Source: Thalassospira profundimaris (lineage in GTDB: Bacteria > Pseudomonadota > Alphaproteobacteria > Rhodospirillales > Thalassospiraceae). From it: a stretch of DNA of 64,000 nucleotides. Positions 51,647 to 61,103 of the stretch are shown piece after piece (positions within the stretch are counted from its first letter, which is position 1; each line of letters begins with the position of its first letter). The notes below the pieces were generated by a model. That model was not told the origin of the DNA, made no database searches, and saw only the letters and a list, made by a program, of their open reading frames with translations. The translations under genes were made by a program, and so were the position numbers. The stretch is from assembly GCF_003326795.1 (NCBI RefSeq), contig NZ_JPWI01000008.1:124001-188000 (forward strand). The letters run 5' to 3'.

Positions 51647-52093
51647 TCAGATCAAAGCGGGCGGTGCGCGCGGGGATGCTGCAATCGGGCAAAAGTCGTG
51701 CAGACGTGCCGTGATGTGAAGGGCTGTGACCTGATTGGAAAGCTTGACCCGCTGAACATCTGGAAGTTCCGGCTCGACCGGCATGCCGACAGCATGATTG
51801 CCAAGTCCGCAACTCGCACATTGAAAGCCCTCATAGGCGTTCGAACTGTGCGGGGCGGTGGCACCATCATTTGCGACCTCGGCCGGGACGGAAATGGTCT
51901 TGATGCCGTTGGCCGTACAGATAATCAGGGGAACATAGGTAACTTCGGATGCCGTCGTGCTGGTCGGAACCGCAGCAAGGGCAACAGGGGCGTGCATGAA
52001 CCCGAACATCATGCCATTAACCAGCAACAGCCATCCGACAAGGAGTGACAGTGTGCGTCGAATGACCGGAATATGTTTTCGGGTAACTGACAC
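51647..52093 (-). CDS. DUF2946-like membrane-anchored protein
   Basis: This protein of about 148 residues has one N-terminal membrane segment (TLSLLVGWLLLVNGMMFGFM). A short periplasmic part follows with IICTANGIKTIS and then FQCASCGLGN. This layout, small with one helix, an ICxxxG motif and then CxxC, fits DUF2946, a family of unknown function often found near metal or copper genes. I prefer the GTG at 52093 (GGATAG upstream); TTG at 52129 would add 12 residues. The metal ATPase gene is about 1 kb away. Confidence 0.62.
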   Translation of the reverse strand: MSVTRKHIPVIRRTLSLLVGWLLLVNGMMFGFMHAPVALAAVPTSTTASEVTYVPLIICTANGIKTISVPAEVANDGATAPHSSNAYEGFQCASCGLGNHAVGMPVEPELPDVQRVKLSNQVTALHITARLHDFCPIAASPRAPPALI

Positions 52094-52129
52094 GGCTTCT
52101 ATCCAGATTGGAAAGATACGGGTTTTCAA

Positions 52130-52444
52130 TAGCCCTTTGAAAGCGCCCTGTCAAAGCCTGCAATTGTGAACCAGTTATCAGAATTTCTTTATAATGATTC
52201 AAACAAATCCCGTGATCGCAGGTAACCCGTGGTTTGTGCGTTCGGGCCGATGGTTCGCGGGCAGATTTTTTGTCGGGATTTTTTTAAAAGCGTCATGAAA
52301 AGGGCGCAAGAATATCTGTGATCTGATTGGGGATGATGGTCCAACATATTGCAACTCATAAACTTTTGTATTCAGTCGGAACAAAATGAACTATTTTGGG
52401 TTGAGATTTGTTGATGCCATCCGCACTCACACAGGAGCAAATCC
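52130..52444. other. Divergent intergenic region before the HdeD-like gene
   Basis: These 315 bp carry AT-rich stretches at 52170-52210, 52265-52290 and 52340-52400, suitable for promoters on both strands. A search by eye for an FNR/CRP-type box (TTGAT-N4-ATCAA) found none. No gene is seen. Confidence 0.5.
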
Positions 52445-53014
52445 ATGACCCAGGTCGTAAATGACGGTACCCCGGAAATGCGCGGACTTCTCGACAAGGG
52501 CCGCAAGCGGCTGCGCAATGTTGGCGTGATCATGCTGATCCTTGGTGTTCTGGCTGTGGCTTTCCCATTGGCAACGACGATTGCGTTTAAAACCATCATT
52601 GGCTGGTTGTTCATTATCGGCGCGCTTGGTCATTTCTATGGCGCCTGGAATGCCGATACGCCCACCCGGCGATCTGTTGATGTTGTTCAGGGCATCATTT
52701 TTGGTGTGATTGGTGGCTGGCTGGCATTCTTTCCGCTGGCCGGGATCGTGACCCTGACGGTGTTGCTTGCCATTGCCTTTATCCTGCAGGGCCTGCTTGA
52801 AATCGTGATGGCCTCACGGCTCAGCCAGTTTCCCGGCTGGAAATGGATGCTGTTTTCGGGCGGTGTTGCCATCCTTGCCGGTGTCCTGATTTTCGCCGAA
52901 TTGCCAAGTTCTGCCAGCTGGGCAATTGGCCTGTTGCTGGGCATCAATTTGCTGTCATCGGGTTTCAGCTATCTGATGGTTTCGGTTGCGATGGGCAAGG
53001 TTTCGCGTCTTTGA
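52445..53014 (+). CDS. HdeD-like (DUF308) membrane protein
   Basis: This 189-residue protein has six hydrophobic segments, as in HdeD. Recognisable parts are RNVGVIMLILGVLAVAFPLA, then GIIFGVIGGWLAFFPLAGIV and FILQGLLEIVMASRL. HdeD is known for acid-stress resistance in enterobacteria, but many DUF308 proteins elsewhere have no known role. AGGAGC precedes the ATG. The gene lies 96 bp before the metal ATPase gene on the same strand and may share its promoter. Confidence 0.88.
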   Translation: MTQVVNDGTPEMRGLLDKGRKRLRNVGVIMLILGVLAVAFPLATTIAFKTIIGWLFIIGALGHFYGAWNADTPTRRSVDVVQGIIFGVIGGWLAFFPLAGIVTLTVLLAIAFILQGLLEIVMASRLSQFPGWKWMLFSGGVAILAGVLIFAELPSSASWAIGLLLGINLLSSGFSYLMVSVAMGKVSRL

Positions 53015-53110
53015 CACCCCAAAGGCCTGTGGTGACCGTATTGTTCAGGCGGGGCTGCGTAGCGGCGTGCATTCATGGCATGATCGCAGAACCACATTCG
53101 GGATTTGACC

Positions 53111-55033
53111 ATGGCAGCACAGGCTTTTGAAGATTTTCTTGCCCGGATAGATGACAGGCTTTCGACACCTGTCCTTAATCGTGTGATCCTGATTGCGACA
53201 CTGGTCGCCATGGGGACGCATTTTGTGCTGCTTTGGGCGGGGCCTCACAGGGTCGGTGCGTATCAGGCCGCAGATATCCCGCTTTTGGCACTGTTTGTGA
53301 TCGGGGGCGTGCCGATCCTCGGCCAGCTTGCCATCAAGTTGCTCAGGCGCGAAATGGGTGCGGATTTTCTGGCTGCCATTGCCTTTGTGACCGGTGTGTG
53401 GCTCGGTGAATATCTGGCGGCCAGCCTGATCATCCTGATGCTGACTGGCGGGCAGGTTCTGGAAAGCTTTGCCATGCGCAAGGCATCCTCGGCACTCAAT
53501 GCCCTTGCGCGTCGCATGCCCAGTGTCGCGCATCGCAAGGAAGCCGGGGGCGATATTACCGACATTGCCCTTGATGATGTTCAGATCAATGATCTGATCG
53601 CGGTCTTTCCCCATGAAACAGCCCCGGTCGATGGCACCGTTGTCGATGGTCATGGCTCGATGGATGAAAGCTATCTGACCGGCGAGCCCTATGTGGTGGC
53701 CAAGGCACCGGGAACGGCGGTGTTATCGGGTGCGATCAATGGCGAGGCGGTCCTGATCATCCGGGCGGAAAAACGCGCACGCGATTCCCGTTATGCCCAG
53801 ATCATGGATGTGATGGCCGAGGCCGAACAAAAACGCCCGCGCATCCGCCGTCTTGGTGATCAGATCGGTGCATGGTTTGCGCCCGCCGCCCTGATCTTTG
53901 CCATTCTTGTCGGGTATCTGAGCGGGGACTCATCACGCTTTCTGGCCGTGCTGGTGGTGGCAACACCCTGTCCGCTTCTGATTGCCATTCCGATCACGGT
54001 AATGAGTGCGATTTCCATTGCTGCCCGGCGCGGCATCGTCATTCGCGACCCGACGGTGCTGGAACGCCTGCCGACCTGCCAGACCGCGATTTTTGACAAG
54101 ACCGGGACACTGACCTATGGGCGGCCGGAGCTGGTCGATGTCGTGCCCGGCGCCGGGTTTGAGGGGGATTTTGTCCTGCGCCTGACAGCGGGGCTGGAAC
54201 GCTATTCCAAGCATCCGCTGGCATCCGCGGTGCTTAAGGCCGCCAAGCTCCGCAAGCTGCCGCTTGATGAAGTTTCTCGTGCCTCGGAAAAACCCGGACA
54301 GGGATTAAGCGGGCAGGTTGATGGCCATGAAGTGGTGGTCACCCACCGCAACAAGCTTATGAAATCCGATCCCGAGATGGCAAAGCTTCTGCCCGACACC
54401 ACGGCGGGGCTTGAATGTGTGGTGCTGATCAATGGCCAATATGGCGCGACATTCCGGTTCCGCGACACACCGCGCGCCGAAGGTGAAAGCTTCGTCGGGC
54501 ATCTGGGCGACATCCATCATTTCAAAAAGGTGATGTTGCTGTCAGGCGACCGCGAAAGCGAGGTCAGCTACCTTTCGGAACTGCTGGGTATTTCCGAAAG
54601 TCTGGCATCACAAAGCCCGGAACAGAAAGTCGCCATCGTCCGGGCCGAGGCCGCCAAGGCCCCGACACTGTTCATGGGCGATGGCATCAACGATGCCCCG
54701 GCACTGGCTGTTGCCACCGTCGGCATTGCCTTTGGCAAGGAAAGTGCGGTCACGGCGGATGCCGCCGGTGCCGTGATCCCCGAAGCATCGCTGGTCACGG
54801 TGGACGAGCTCCTTCACATCAGCATGGCGATGCGTCGCATTCTTTTGCAAAGCGTGATTGGTGGCATGGTGCTATCCATCGTCGCCATGGGCTTTGCCGC
54901 GGCTGGCTACATCACGCCTGTTGCGGGTGCGCTGTTGCAGGAAGGCATTGATATCATCGCGATCCTCAATGCGCTCAGACTGGCAATCGCGCATGATATT
55001 GATGCCGATATGGTAGAGCAGCCAAACGCCTGA
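53111..55033 (+). CDS. Heavy-metal P1B-type ATPase with TPCP motif
   Basis: The protein has 640 residues from the ATG at 53111. The phosphorylation motif is D329-KTGTLT, the actuator motif T190-GEP is in place of TGES, H368-P is in the N domain, and GDGINDAP is at the P domain. The membrane metal site is T285-P-C-P288, not CPC or SPC. TPC-type pumps are assigned to less studied P1B subgroups, some moving Ni or Fe. No N-terminal Cys-X-X-Cys metal-binding domain and no C-terminal hemerythrin domain are present. The export direction and the ion are therefore open; Fe, Ni, Co or Mn are candidates. Confidence 0.92.
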   Translation: MAAQAFEDFLARIDDRLSTPVLNRVILIATLVAMGTHFVLLWAGPHRVGAYQAADIPLLALFVIGGVPILGQLAIKLLRREMGADFLAAIAFVTGVWLGEYLAASLIILMLTGGQVLESFAMRKASSALNALARRMPSVAHRKEAGGDITDIALDDVQINDLIAVFPHETAPVDGTVVDGHGSMDESYLTGEPYVVAKAPGTAVLSGAINGEAVLIIRAEKRARDSRYAQIMDVMAEAEQKRPRIRRLGDQIGAWFAPAALIFAILVGYLSGDSSRFLAVLVVATPCPLLIAIPITVMSAISIAARRGIVIRDPTVLERLPTCQTAIFDKTGTLTYGRPELVDVVPGAGFEGDFVLRLTAGLERYSKHPLASAVLKAAKLRKLPLDEVSRASEKPGQGLSGQVDGHEVVVTHRNKLMKSDPEMAKLLPDTTAGLECVVLINGQYGATFRFRDTPRAEGESFVGHLGDIHHFKKVMLLSGDRESEVSYLSELLGISESLASQSPEQKVAIVRAEAAKAPTLFMGDGINDAPALAVATVGIAFGKESAVTADAAGAVIPEASLVTVDELLHISMAMRRILLQSVIGGMVLSIVAMGFAAAGYITPVAGALLQEGIDIIAILNALRLAIAHDIDADMVEQPNA

Positions 55034-55074
55034 GACGCCAAGTTTGCGGTCCAGCTAACAGTATTCGGAAAGTG

Positions 55075-56367
55075 TTAGTGGTTAACCGCGCGCGTGATTT
55101 CGGCAATGGCATTCGCGATGCCGTCTTCATCGGCGATCTTGCTTGCGACGCGTTCGGCGTTGTTGCGATAGGCCGGCGTTTCAAGGACCGTTTTGATCTG
55201 ATGGGCCAGGATCGCGGCATCAAGTTTTGCAGGCTTGATCGGGCATGGCGCAACGCCAAGCCCGTGCAGGCGCTTTGCCCAGAAAGGTTGATCACCGAAA
55301 AACGGAATGATGATCGACGGGCGACCGGCGCGCAGTGCTGCGGCACAGGTGCCAGCCCCGCCATGATGAATGACGAGATCGACTTTCGGGAACAGCCAGT
55401 CATGGGGAACTTCGCGGACCGCAAGGATGTTGGATGGCCAGTCAATGTCGCCCATGCCGCCCCAGCCGGTTGCAATGATAGCGCTCACACCGGCTTGTGA
55501 GACGGCCTTAACAATCATCTCTGCCATCGCGGTCGGATCATTGCCGTGCATTGACCCGAAACCGATATATATCAGGTTTTCGTGACGTTCGACAAAGCTT
55601 TTTAATGCCGGATCAGGCAGGTTTGTTTGTGCGCCCCCGTCCAGAAACCAGTATCCAGTGACAGTTGCGTGTGTCGGCCAGTCTGTGGGGCGATTGATCA
55701 CAGCGTTGCCAAAGGCGTGGATCATGGGCAGCGTACCGGACTTACAAGACTGAAGGATGTCCAAAGAGTTGGCATTGATCCCGTTTTGGCGTCGTGCGGC
55801 CCATCTGTGAACTTGCCGACGCAGTGTCGCGTTCAAAAGCCTATATATCAGCGTGCCGGTCACGCGGTTATACCAGCGGCCCAACACACCTCTTGGGCCA
55901 AGATCGGGAACGCCCATATGCGGATAATCGCCGGTCGGGATAAAGGACGGGATCAGTTGCGCCATCACAACCGGGATACCGAAATGCCTGCCAATCGGCA
56001 GCGCGCCAAAGGTTTTCGGATGAAAAACGATGACGTCGGGCTTGGCCTGATCTATCGCGCGGAAAATGCCATCAAGCAGCCTGTCCTGAAGACCACGCGC
56101 CTTTTTGCCGATGGCAAATAACGATCTCAGTTTCGCCAAGGCCGATGCCTTCGGATCAGACGCATCGGCAAATTGCGGGTCATCCATAAGCGCAATCAGC
56201 GCATCGGTCAGGGCTGCGAATTCAAGATCATGATCGGTGATAAAACCGGCAAAGCGTTCCGGGGCGGCGACGGTGACCCGATGCCCCTTTTGGATCAGTC
56301 CACGCCCCAACGCGACAAAGGGCTGCACATCGCCGCGCGTCCCATAGGTCATCAGCATGACATGCAT
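55075..56367 (-). CDS. GT1-family glycosyltransferase (UGT/sterol-glucosyltransferase-like)
   Basis: The protein has 430 residues from the ATG at 56367 (AAGGAT upstream). It opens with MHVMLMTYGTRGDVQPFVAL, the N-terminal signature of GT28/GT1 enzymes similar to sterol 3-beta-glucosyltransferases and antibiotic glycosyltransferases. The C-terminal donor block is LVIHHGGAGTCAAALRAGRP, followed by IIPFFGDQPFWAKR. It should glycosylate a lipid or small hydrophobic molecule. It is 100 bp downstream of the DinG-like gene and not coupled to it. It is not near the polysaccharide cluster. Confidence 0.9.
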   Translation of the reverse strand: MHVMLMTYGTRGDVQPFVALGRGLIQKGHRVTVAAPERFAGFITDHDLEFAALTDALIALMDDPQFADASDPKASALAKLRSLFAIGKKARGLQDRLLDGIFRAIDQAKPDVIVFHPKTFGALPIGRHFGIPVVMAQLIPSFIPTGDYPHMGVPDLGPRGVLGRWYNRVTGTLIYRLLNATLRRQVHRWAARRQNGINANSLDILQSCKSGTLPMIHAFGNAVINRPTDWPTHATVTGYWFLDGGAQTNLPDPALKSFVERHENLIYIGFGSMHGNDPTAMAEMIVKAVSQAGVSAIIATGWGGMGDIDWPSNILAVREVPHDWLFPKVDLVIHHGGAGTCAAALRAGRPSIIIPFFGDQPFWAKRLHGLGVAPCPIKPAKLDAAILAHQIKTVLETPAYRNNAERVASKIADEDGIANAIAEITRAVNH

Positions 56368-56467
56368 GATCCATCCTTTTTGCCGTTCCAAAGAACACCC
56401 TGCGCCTTAAAAGTTTAGCAGGTCTTGTCGCGGAAATCCGGCACGACAAAGGCAGGCAGGCAGCCGA

Positions 56468-59248
56468 TCATTTTTCGTTGCTCTGGTCGTTGCCAAGGAA
56501 GATCCGCGTCTGTTCAATCGCCTCGCGCAACCCAACCCGCTGGACTTCGACGTCTTCGGGGAAGGCGCCCAGAAGCCGTGACGGCATGCGGTTATCAAGC
56601 AGAACAAACACACCGCGATCTTCGGCACGACGCACAAGGCGGCCAAAGGCCTGTTTCATCCGAAGGCGCGTGAGCATGTCGTCATAACGCGCACCGTGGA
56701 ATGCGGATTTACGGGCACGGTGGAGAATATCGGGGCGGGGCCATGGCACGCGGTCAAAGACGATCAGGCGCAAACTGTCGCCCGGTACATCAACGCCGTC
56801 ACGCACGGCATCCGTACCCAGCAAACAGGCATCGCGTTCAACCCGGAAAATATCGATGAGTGTTGAGACATCCATGCCGTCAATATGCTGGGCGAGTAAT
56901 TGCAGACCCGCATCATCCATCGGTCCGGTCAGGCGTTCATAAATCGCACGCAGACGGGTGATCGCGGTAAACAGGCCAAGCGCACCGCCACCGGACGCCA
57001 GAAACAGTTCGCGATAGGCCGCAGCAATATGGTCCGGGTTATCCCGGCCCAGATCATTGACGATGAAAACACGGGTCTGTTCGCGGTAATTATAGGGGCT
57101 TTTCATCGCCGCCCGGATGGCCGGAAGCGGCATGTGGGCGGCCCCCGTGCGGTCCTCGGCCACGGCCCAGTCAAAATCCTCGTCCCCGGTGCCATCGCGC
57201 AGGGTGGCGGACGTCACCACCATGCCATGGGCGGTGGGGGCCAATGCCGATGTCAGCGGCAAGGTCGGATCAAGGTAATGGCGATGCATGCCAACATCAA
57301 AATCCCGGCCAAACTGCCGTTCAATCGCAAACCAGTCGACAAAGGTTTTGGGTGTTTCCTCGACTAATGATGCCAGCATTTCACGCCATGCCGCGACCTG
57401 CATGATCGCCCGGCGTTCAAGGGATCTGATGGCAGCATCAAGGCGCTGACGCTCCGCACTTTCAAGCTCATCAGCCTTTTCATCGAGCATATGGGCGATG
57501 ATCTTGATCAGCGACTTGGCCGGTTTTTCCATGGCCTCAAGCGCGCGATCAAGATCGGCTGCACTGGCAAGGACTTCGTTCAGCGCCGGTTTGCAATCGG
57601 TCTCGATGGAATATCCGCGATCACCTTCGGCGGAGCGTGCCATGACCTGCGCACGCACATGGGCAAGGAAGGTTTCCGCCGGGCCCTTGGCATGTTGCGA
57701 TCCGTCATGAATGCGCGAAAGCCATCCCTGTTCCGGAAGGCATTGGGCGGCAACAATCACCGCATTGACCGCATCGCGCAGTTCATCGCGATCAAGGATC
57801 AGGGTTTCAAGCCGCTGTTTCAAACCACGCGCACGCGATGACCCCTTTTGCTCGGCCCCAAGCAGCCAGCGGCGCAATTCCTGCCCCTCCATCCCGGTCA
57901 GGTGGGATGAAAATGCCTTATCGGCGGCATCAAACAAATGATGGCCTTCGTCAAAGACGTAACGGGTCGGCATCGAGCTGTCATCAAGCCCGCCCAAGGC
58001 CGCCTGCACCATGACAAGGGCATGGTTGGCAACAACGATCTCGGCCGAACGGGCGCGGCGTACGGTCTTTTCGATAAAGCATTTCGAATAATGCGGGCAG
58101 GCAGCATAGATGCATTCGCCGCGCTGATCGGCCAATGCGCCGGTGAAGCGGTTACCCAGCAATTCGGTCAGCCAGGCGGGGAAATCACCGCCGACCATAT
58201 CGCCATCGCGGGTATGGGATGCCCAACGCGCAATCAGGCCAAGCGGGGTGGCTTGGTGCGGTTGCTGGTTTAACGGGCGCTGCGCTTCTTCGAAATTCAG
58301 CAGGCAGAAATAGTTTTCGCGACCCTTGCGGACCACGGCCTTAAGGCGTTTGTCCTTGGGGTCATCATAAAGCCGGTCAAGTTCCTGATCGATCTGGCGT
58401 TGCAGGTTGCGGGTATAGGTCGAAATCCAGACCGCGCCGTCATTTTTCTGGGCCCAAAGCGATGCTGGTGCCACGTAACCCAGCGTCTTGCCGGTGCCTG
58501 TTCCGGCCTCGGCCAAGACAATATTGGGCGCACCATCATGCAGACGCGGGCCAAAGGCCGAACAGACCGATGAGGCATAATCGGCCTGTTGCGGGCGTTC
58601 TTCGGCCCCTTCGCCCAGAAGTTCTTTCAGGCGCTTGCGGGCATCCTTGGGATCAACCGGATAATTGGCGGGCGGCGGTGGCGGCGCATGTTCGGCCCAT
58701 TCGCCAAGCTTTTTCCAGACCTTAAGCCCTTCATAGACCGCATAACGATGCGGGCCGTCGCCATCCGCACCAAGAGCAGCCAGAACCGAAACACCCCACG
58801 GCCAATGTCCGCGGGCCATCGGCCATGCAACCGAAAGAGCCGGGCCGCGCTTGTTACGATGAAGGGTGGCCAGTTCCTGCAAAAGCCGCTTCATGGCTTC
58901 TGCCAGTGCCTCGGCCTGACCGATCAGGTCATCGGCGGGCTTTTGACCCGTTGCCAACGCGATGCCACGCGGGGTCGGCACGCAAAACTGTGCCGGGCGG
59001 ACAAAGGCAAACAGTTCGAGCAGGTCATGGGCCGGAAACGGATCGGATTTCAGACGCCGCGCGCAGGCCGGGGTATGCACCAGAATGGGACGGGTTGAAC
59101 GTGCCTTTTTGGCGGCAGCCCCGTGCGGGAGTTCCTCGATCTCGCCATCTGGCGACAGAAACACAGCATGACGCAATCCAACGACCATGACTGGCGCATT
59201 GGGCGGCATAAAACGCGGTGTGGCTTCTTCGGAACGATCATCGAACAT
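56468..59248 (-). CDS. DinG/Rad3-like ATP-dependent DNA helicase
   Basis: This 926-residue superfamily 2 helicase has Walker A LAEAGTGTGKTLGYVAPAS and the DEAH box YVFDEGHHLFDAADKAF. The cysteine set for a [4Fe-4S] cluster is FCLLNFEEA, ECIYAACPHYSKC, followed by VVANHALVM. Motif VI includes KQAFGRLVRRAEDRG. The first 180 residues form an alphaproteobacterial extension with no clear domain. It unwinds DNA 5' to 3', perhaps in repair or R-loop removal. The start is ATG 59248; GTG 59257 is an option. No ribosome-binding site is strong. Confidence 0.92.
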   Translation of the reverse strand: MFDDRSEEATPRFMPPNAPVMVVGLRHAVFLSPDGEIEELPHGAAAKKARSTRPILVHTPACARRLKSDPFPAHDLLELFAFVRPAQFCVPTPRGIALATGQKPADDLIGQAEALAEAMKRLLQELATLHRNKRGPALSVAWPMARGHWPWGVSVLAALGADGDGPHRYAVYEGLKVWKKLGEWAEHAPPPPPANYPVDPKDARKRLKELLGEGAEERPQQADYASSVCSAFGPRLHDGAPNIVLAEAGTGTGKTLGYVAPASLWAQKNDGAVWISTYTRNLQRQIDQELDRLYDDPKDKRLKAVVRKGRENYFCLLNFEEAQRPLNQQPHQATPLGLIARWASHTRDGDMVGGDFPAWLTELLGNRFTGALADQRGECIYAACPHYSKCFIEKTVRRARSAEIVVANHALVMVQAALGGLDDSSMPTRYVFDEGHHLFDAADKAFSSHLTGMEGQELRRWLLGAEQKGSSRARGLKQRLETLILDRDELRDAVNAVIVAAQCLPEQGWLSRIHDGSQHAKGPAETFLAHVRAQVMARSAEGDRGYSIETDCKPALNEVLASAADLDRALEAMEKPAKSLIKIIAHMLDEKADELESAERQRLDAAIRSLERRAIMQVAAWREMLASLVEETPKTFVDWFAIERQFGRDFDVGMHRHYLDPTLPLTSALAPTAHGMVVTSATLRDGTGDEDFDWAVAEDRTGAAHMPLPAIRAAMKSPYNYREQTRVFIVNDLGRDNPDHIAAAYRELFLASGGGALGLFTAITRLRAIYERLTGPMDDAGLQLLAQHIDGMDVSTLIDIFRVERDACLLGTDAVRDGVDVPGDSLRLIVFDRVPWPRPDILHRARKSAFHGARYDDMLTRLRMKQAFGRLVRRAEDRGVFVLLDNRMPSRLLGAFPEDVEVQRVGLREAIEQTRIFLGNDQSNEK

Positions 59249-59349
59249 TTGGGGCACTATAAGCAGACAGCGACAGTGGCGCTACCGGGGAAATTGACCT
59301 ATCTTTGAAATTATCAAGTTTGACAATCACCACAAGATGACCGTACCGA

Positions 59350-60195
59350 ATGGCAGCCCCGAATACCCGCAACCAGCATTTCTGGCGTGACGACGCGTTG
59401 CCGTTTGTCGAGCTCAGGCGCGTGGCGGACGGGCATGCTGTCTGTTATGAGCGCCATAGCCACGATACCTTTTCGATTGGCACGGTGAATGGTGGTCACA
59501 GCACCTATTGGAACCGCGGCAAGACCCATGAAACGCAAGCCGGTTCGGTGGTGATCCTGAATCCTGAGGATGTGCATGGCTGCAACCCGGTCAAGGGGGC
59601 GGACTGGTGTTATGACATGCTGTTTGTCGATCCGGGCTGGCTTCTGGATCTGCAGATCGAAATTGATGCCGATGCGGCCGGAAAATTTGCGATGTTTTCC
59701 GATACGATCAGCCACAATCCAAGGCTTTATAACGGGCTGGCCGATCTTGCCGATACGCTGATCAATCCGGATATTGATGTGCTGGGCAAGGAAACCGCCA
59801 TGGTGTCGTTCTTTGGCGATTTGCATGTGCAGCTTGATCTGCGCGGTGATCTCGATGGCGGGATCGGTTCGGTCAATGACCGGAAAATGATCCGGGTCGC
59901 CGATTATATCCGCACGCATTATGACGAGAATATCAGTCTTGATGCACTGGCCGGACTGGTTGGTTATTCGCGGTCCTATCTGGTGCGGGCTTTCAAAAAA
60001 ACCTTTGGCATGACGCCCTATGCCTATCTGATAAATTGCCGGGTCCAGCGCGCCCGTCATGCATTGCGGCGCGGGGAAAAGATCGTTGATGTGGCGCTTG
60101 AAACCGGCTTTGCCGATCAGGCGCATTTTCAGCGCATTTTCAAACGCCTGATGGCGACGACGCCACGGCAATATGCGCGCGGCAAGGCCGCCTGA
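59350..60195 (+). CDS. AraC-family transcriptional regulator
   Basis: This 281-residue protein has an N-terminal cupin-like sensor domain (ERHSHDTFSIGTVNGGHSTY, then GSVVILNPEDVHGCNP). The C-terminal two-helix-turn-helix AraC domain (residues about 180-278) carries LDALAGLVGYSRSYLVRAFK and TGFADQAHFQRIFKRLMATT. It faces a LysE-family exporter gene across a terminator. This AraC/LysE pairing is common, and the regulator probably controls the exporter in response to an amino acid. The gene is transcribed away from the DinG-like gene. Confidence 0.92.
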   Translation: MAAPNTRNQHFWRDDALPFVELRRVADGHAVCYERHSHDTFSIGTVNGGHSTYWNRGKTHETQAGSVVILNPEDVHGCNPVKGADWCYDMLFVDPGWLLDLQIEIDADAAGKFAMFSDTISHNPRLYNGLADLADTLINPDIDVLGKETAMVSFFGDLHVQLDLRGDLDGGIGSVNDRKMIRVADYIRTHYDENISLDALAGLVGYSRSYLVRAFKKTFGMTPYAYLINCRVQRARHALRRGEKIVDVALETGFADQAHFQRIFKRLMATTPRQYARGKAA

Positions 60196-60211
60196 GATCC
60201 GGGTAAAAAGA

Positions 60212-60235
60212 AAGGCGGATACAATGATCCGCCTT
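60212..60235 (-). terminator. Terminator of the LysE-like gene
   Basis: A 9-bp perfect stem (AAGGCGGAT/ATCCGCCTT) with a 6-nt loop is followed on the minus strand by TCTTTTTACC. It sits in the 92-bp gap between the converging AraC and LysE-like genes. Confidence 0.78.
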
Positions 60236-60287
60236 GAAGTTCACACCTTGATATTTGCAGGTTTGCAGGGGGAGCAAGGTGTGGGGG

Positions 60288-60896
60288 TTATCCCAAAATC
60301 AGATAGATCGCACTGGCGGCCAGCAATATGGCCATCGCCCGGTTAAACATGCGGATGCGCGATGGTTCGCCCAGAAAACGCGATAAAAACGCCCCGGCAT
60401 AGGCCCAGCATGCGATCGCCGCAAAACAGATGACGAAATAGATCGCAGTGAATTCCCAGATCAGGGTCGGTGCCCCGGATGAGGCATAGGCCCCCATCCC
60501 GGCGATCGAGGCCAGCCATGCCTTGGGGTTTAGCCATTGCATCACCGCCCCGGTCATGACGGAGGGGCCGGAACCGGCATCGCTTTTGCCAAGTTCACCA
60601 TTTGATGAAAACAGCTTCCAGGCCATGAATAACAGAAAAGCAACACCCGCCCACTGGATGAGGGTGGTCAGTTGCGGAAAGGTTTCAAGCAACTGATGCA
60701 GGCCAAGCCCGATCAACAACAAAAGCAGGCAAAATCCGGCAGTGGCCCCGAAAACAAGGCGGAGCGAGGGCCGGAAACCGAACTGAACGCCCGAGCTCAG
60801 GACAAGAATATTGACCGGGCCGGGGGTGATCGAGGCGGCAAGCGCAAAGCTTGCCATCGAAAGATACAGGCTCATGGTTGCGCTAAAGGGGAGCAT
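60288..60896 (-). CDS. LysE-family amino-acid exporter
   Basis: The protein has 202 residues from the ATG at 60896, with GAGGAA about 10 nt upstream; ATG 60875 is an alternative and an extended frame to 60968 is less likely. Six hydrophobic segments are present. The N-terminal motif ASITPGPVNILVLSSGVQFG is the RhtB/LysE signature (PGPxxxxV), and MQWLNPKAWLASIAGMGAYA is the second conserved block. It exports an amino acid or related compound; which one is unknown. It is probably under the AraC regulator next door. Confidence 0.9.
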   Translation of the reverse strand: MLPFSATMSLYLSMASFALAASITPGPVNILVLSSGVQFGFRPSLRLVFGATAGFCLLLLLIGLGLHQLLETFPQLTTLIQWAGVAFLLFMAWKLFSSNGELGKSDAGSGPSVMTGAVMQWLNPKAWLASIAGMGAYASSGAPTLIWEFTAIYFVICFAAIACWAYAGAFLSRFLGEPSRIRMFNRAMAILLAASAIYLILG

Positions 60897-61004
60897 GCGT
60901 TTGGTTTCCTCTGTGGGGCTTTTCCTTGTTCCAAGCCTGCCATGACGGATGCGGGCTTTATTGAACAAAATTGACCTTCAGAGGAAGGCGGGGACGATTT
61001 TTGC

Positions 61005-61046
61005 AAAAAAAACCGCAACCGGATGTGATGCCGGTTGCGGTTTTTT
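61005..61046 (-). terminator. Strong terminator of the small membrane-protein gene
   Basis: A 16-bp stem (AAAAAACCGCAACCGG with CCGGTTGCGGTTTTTT) and an 8-nt loop have A- and T-runs at the ends. It lies about 58 bp beyond the stop at 61104 and just upstream of the LysE-like gene. Confidence 0.88.
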
Positions 61047-61103
61047 GATTTGGTTCATTTGCCGTTTTGGCCAAAGGCCGTGACGGGCCCGGAGATGGAC
61101 CAA

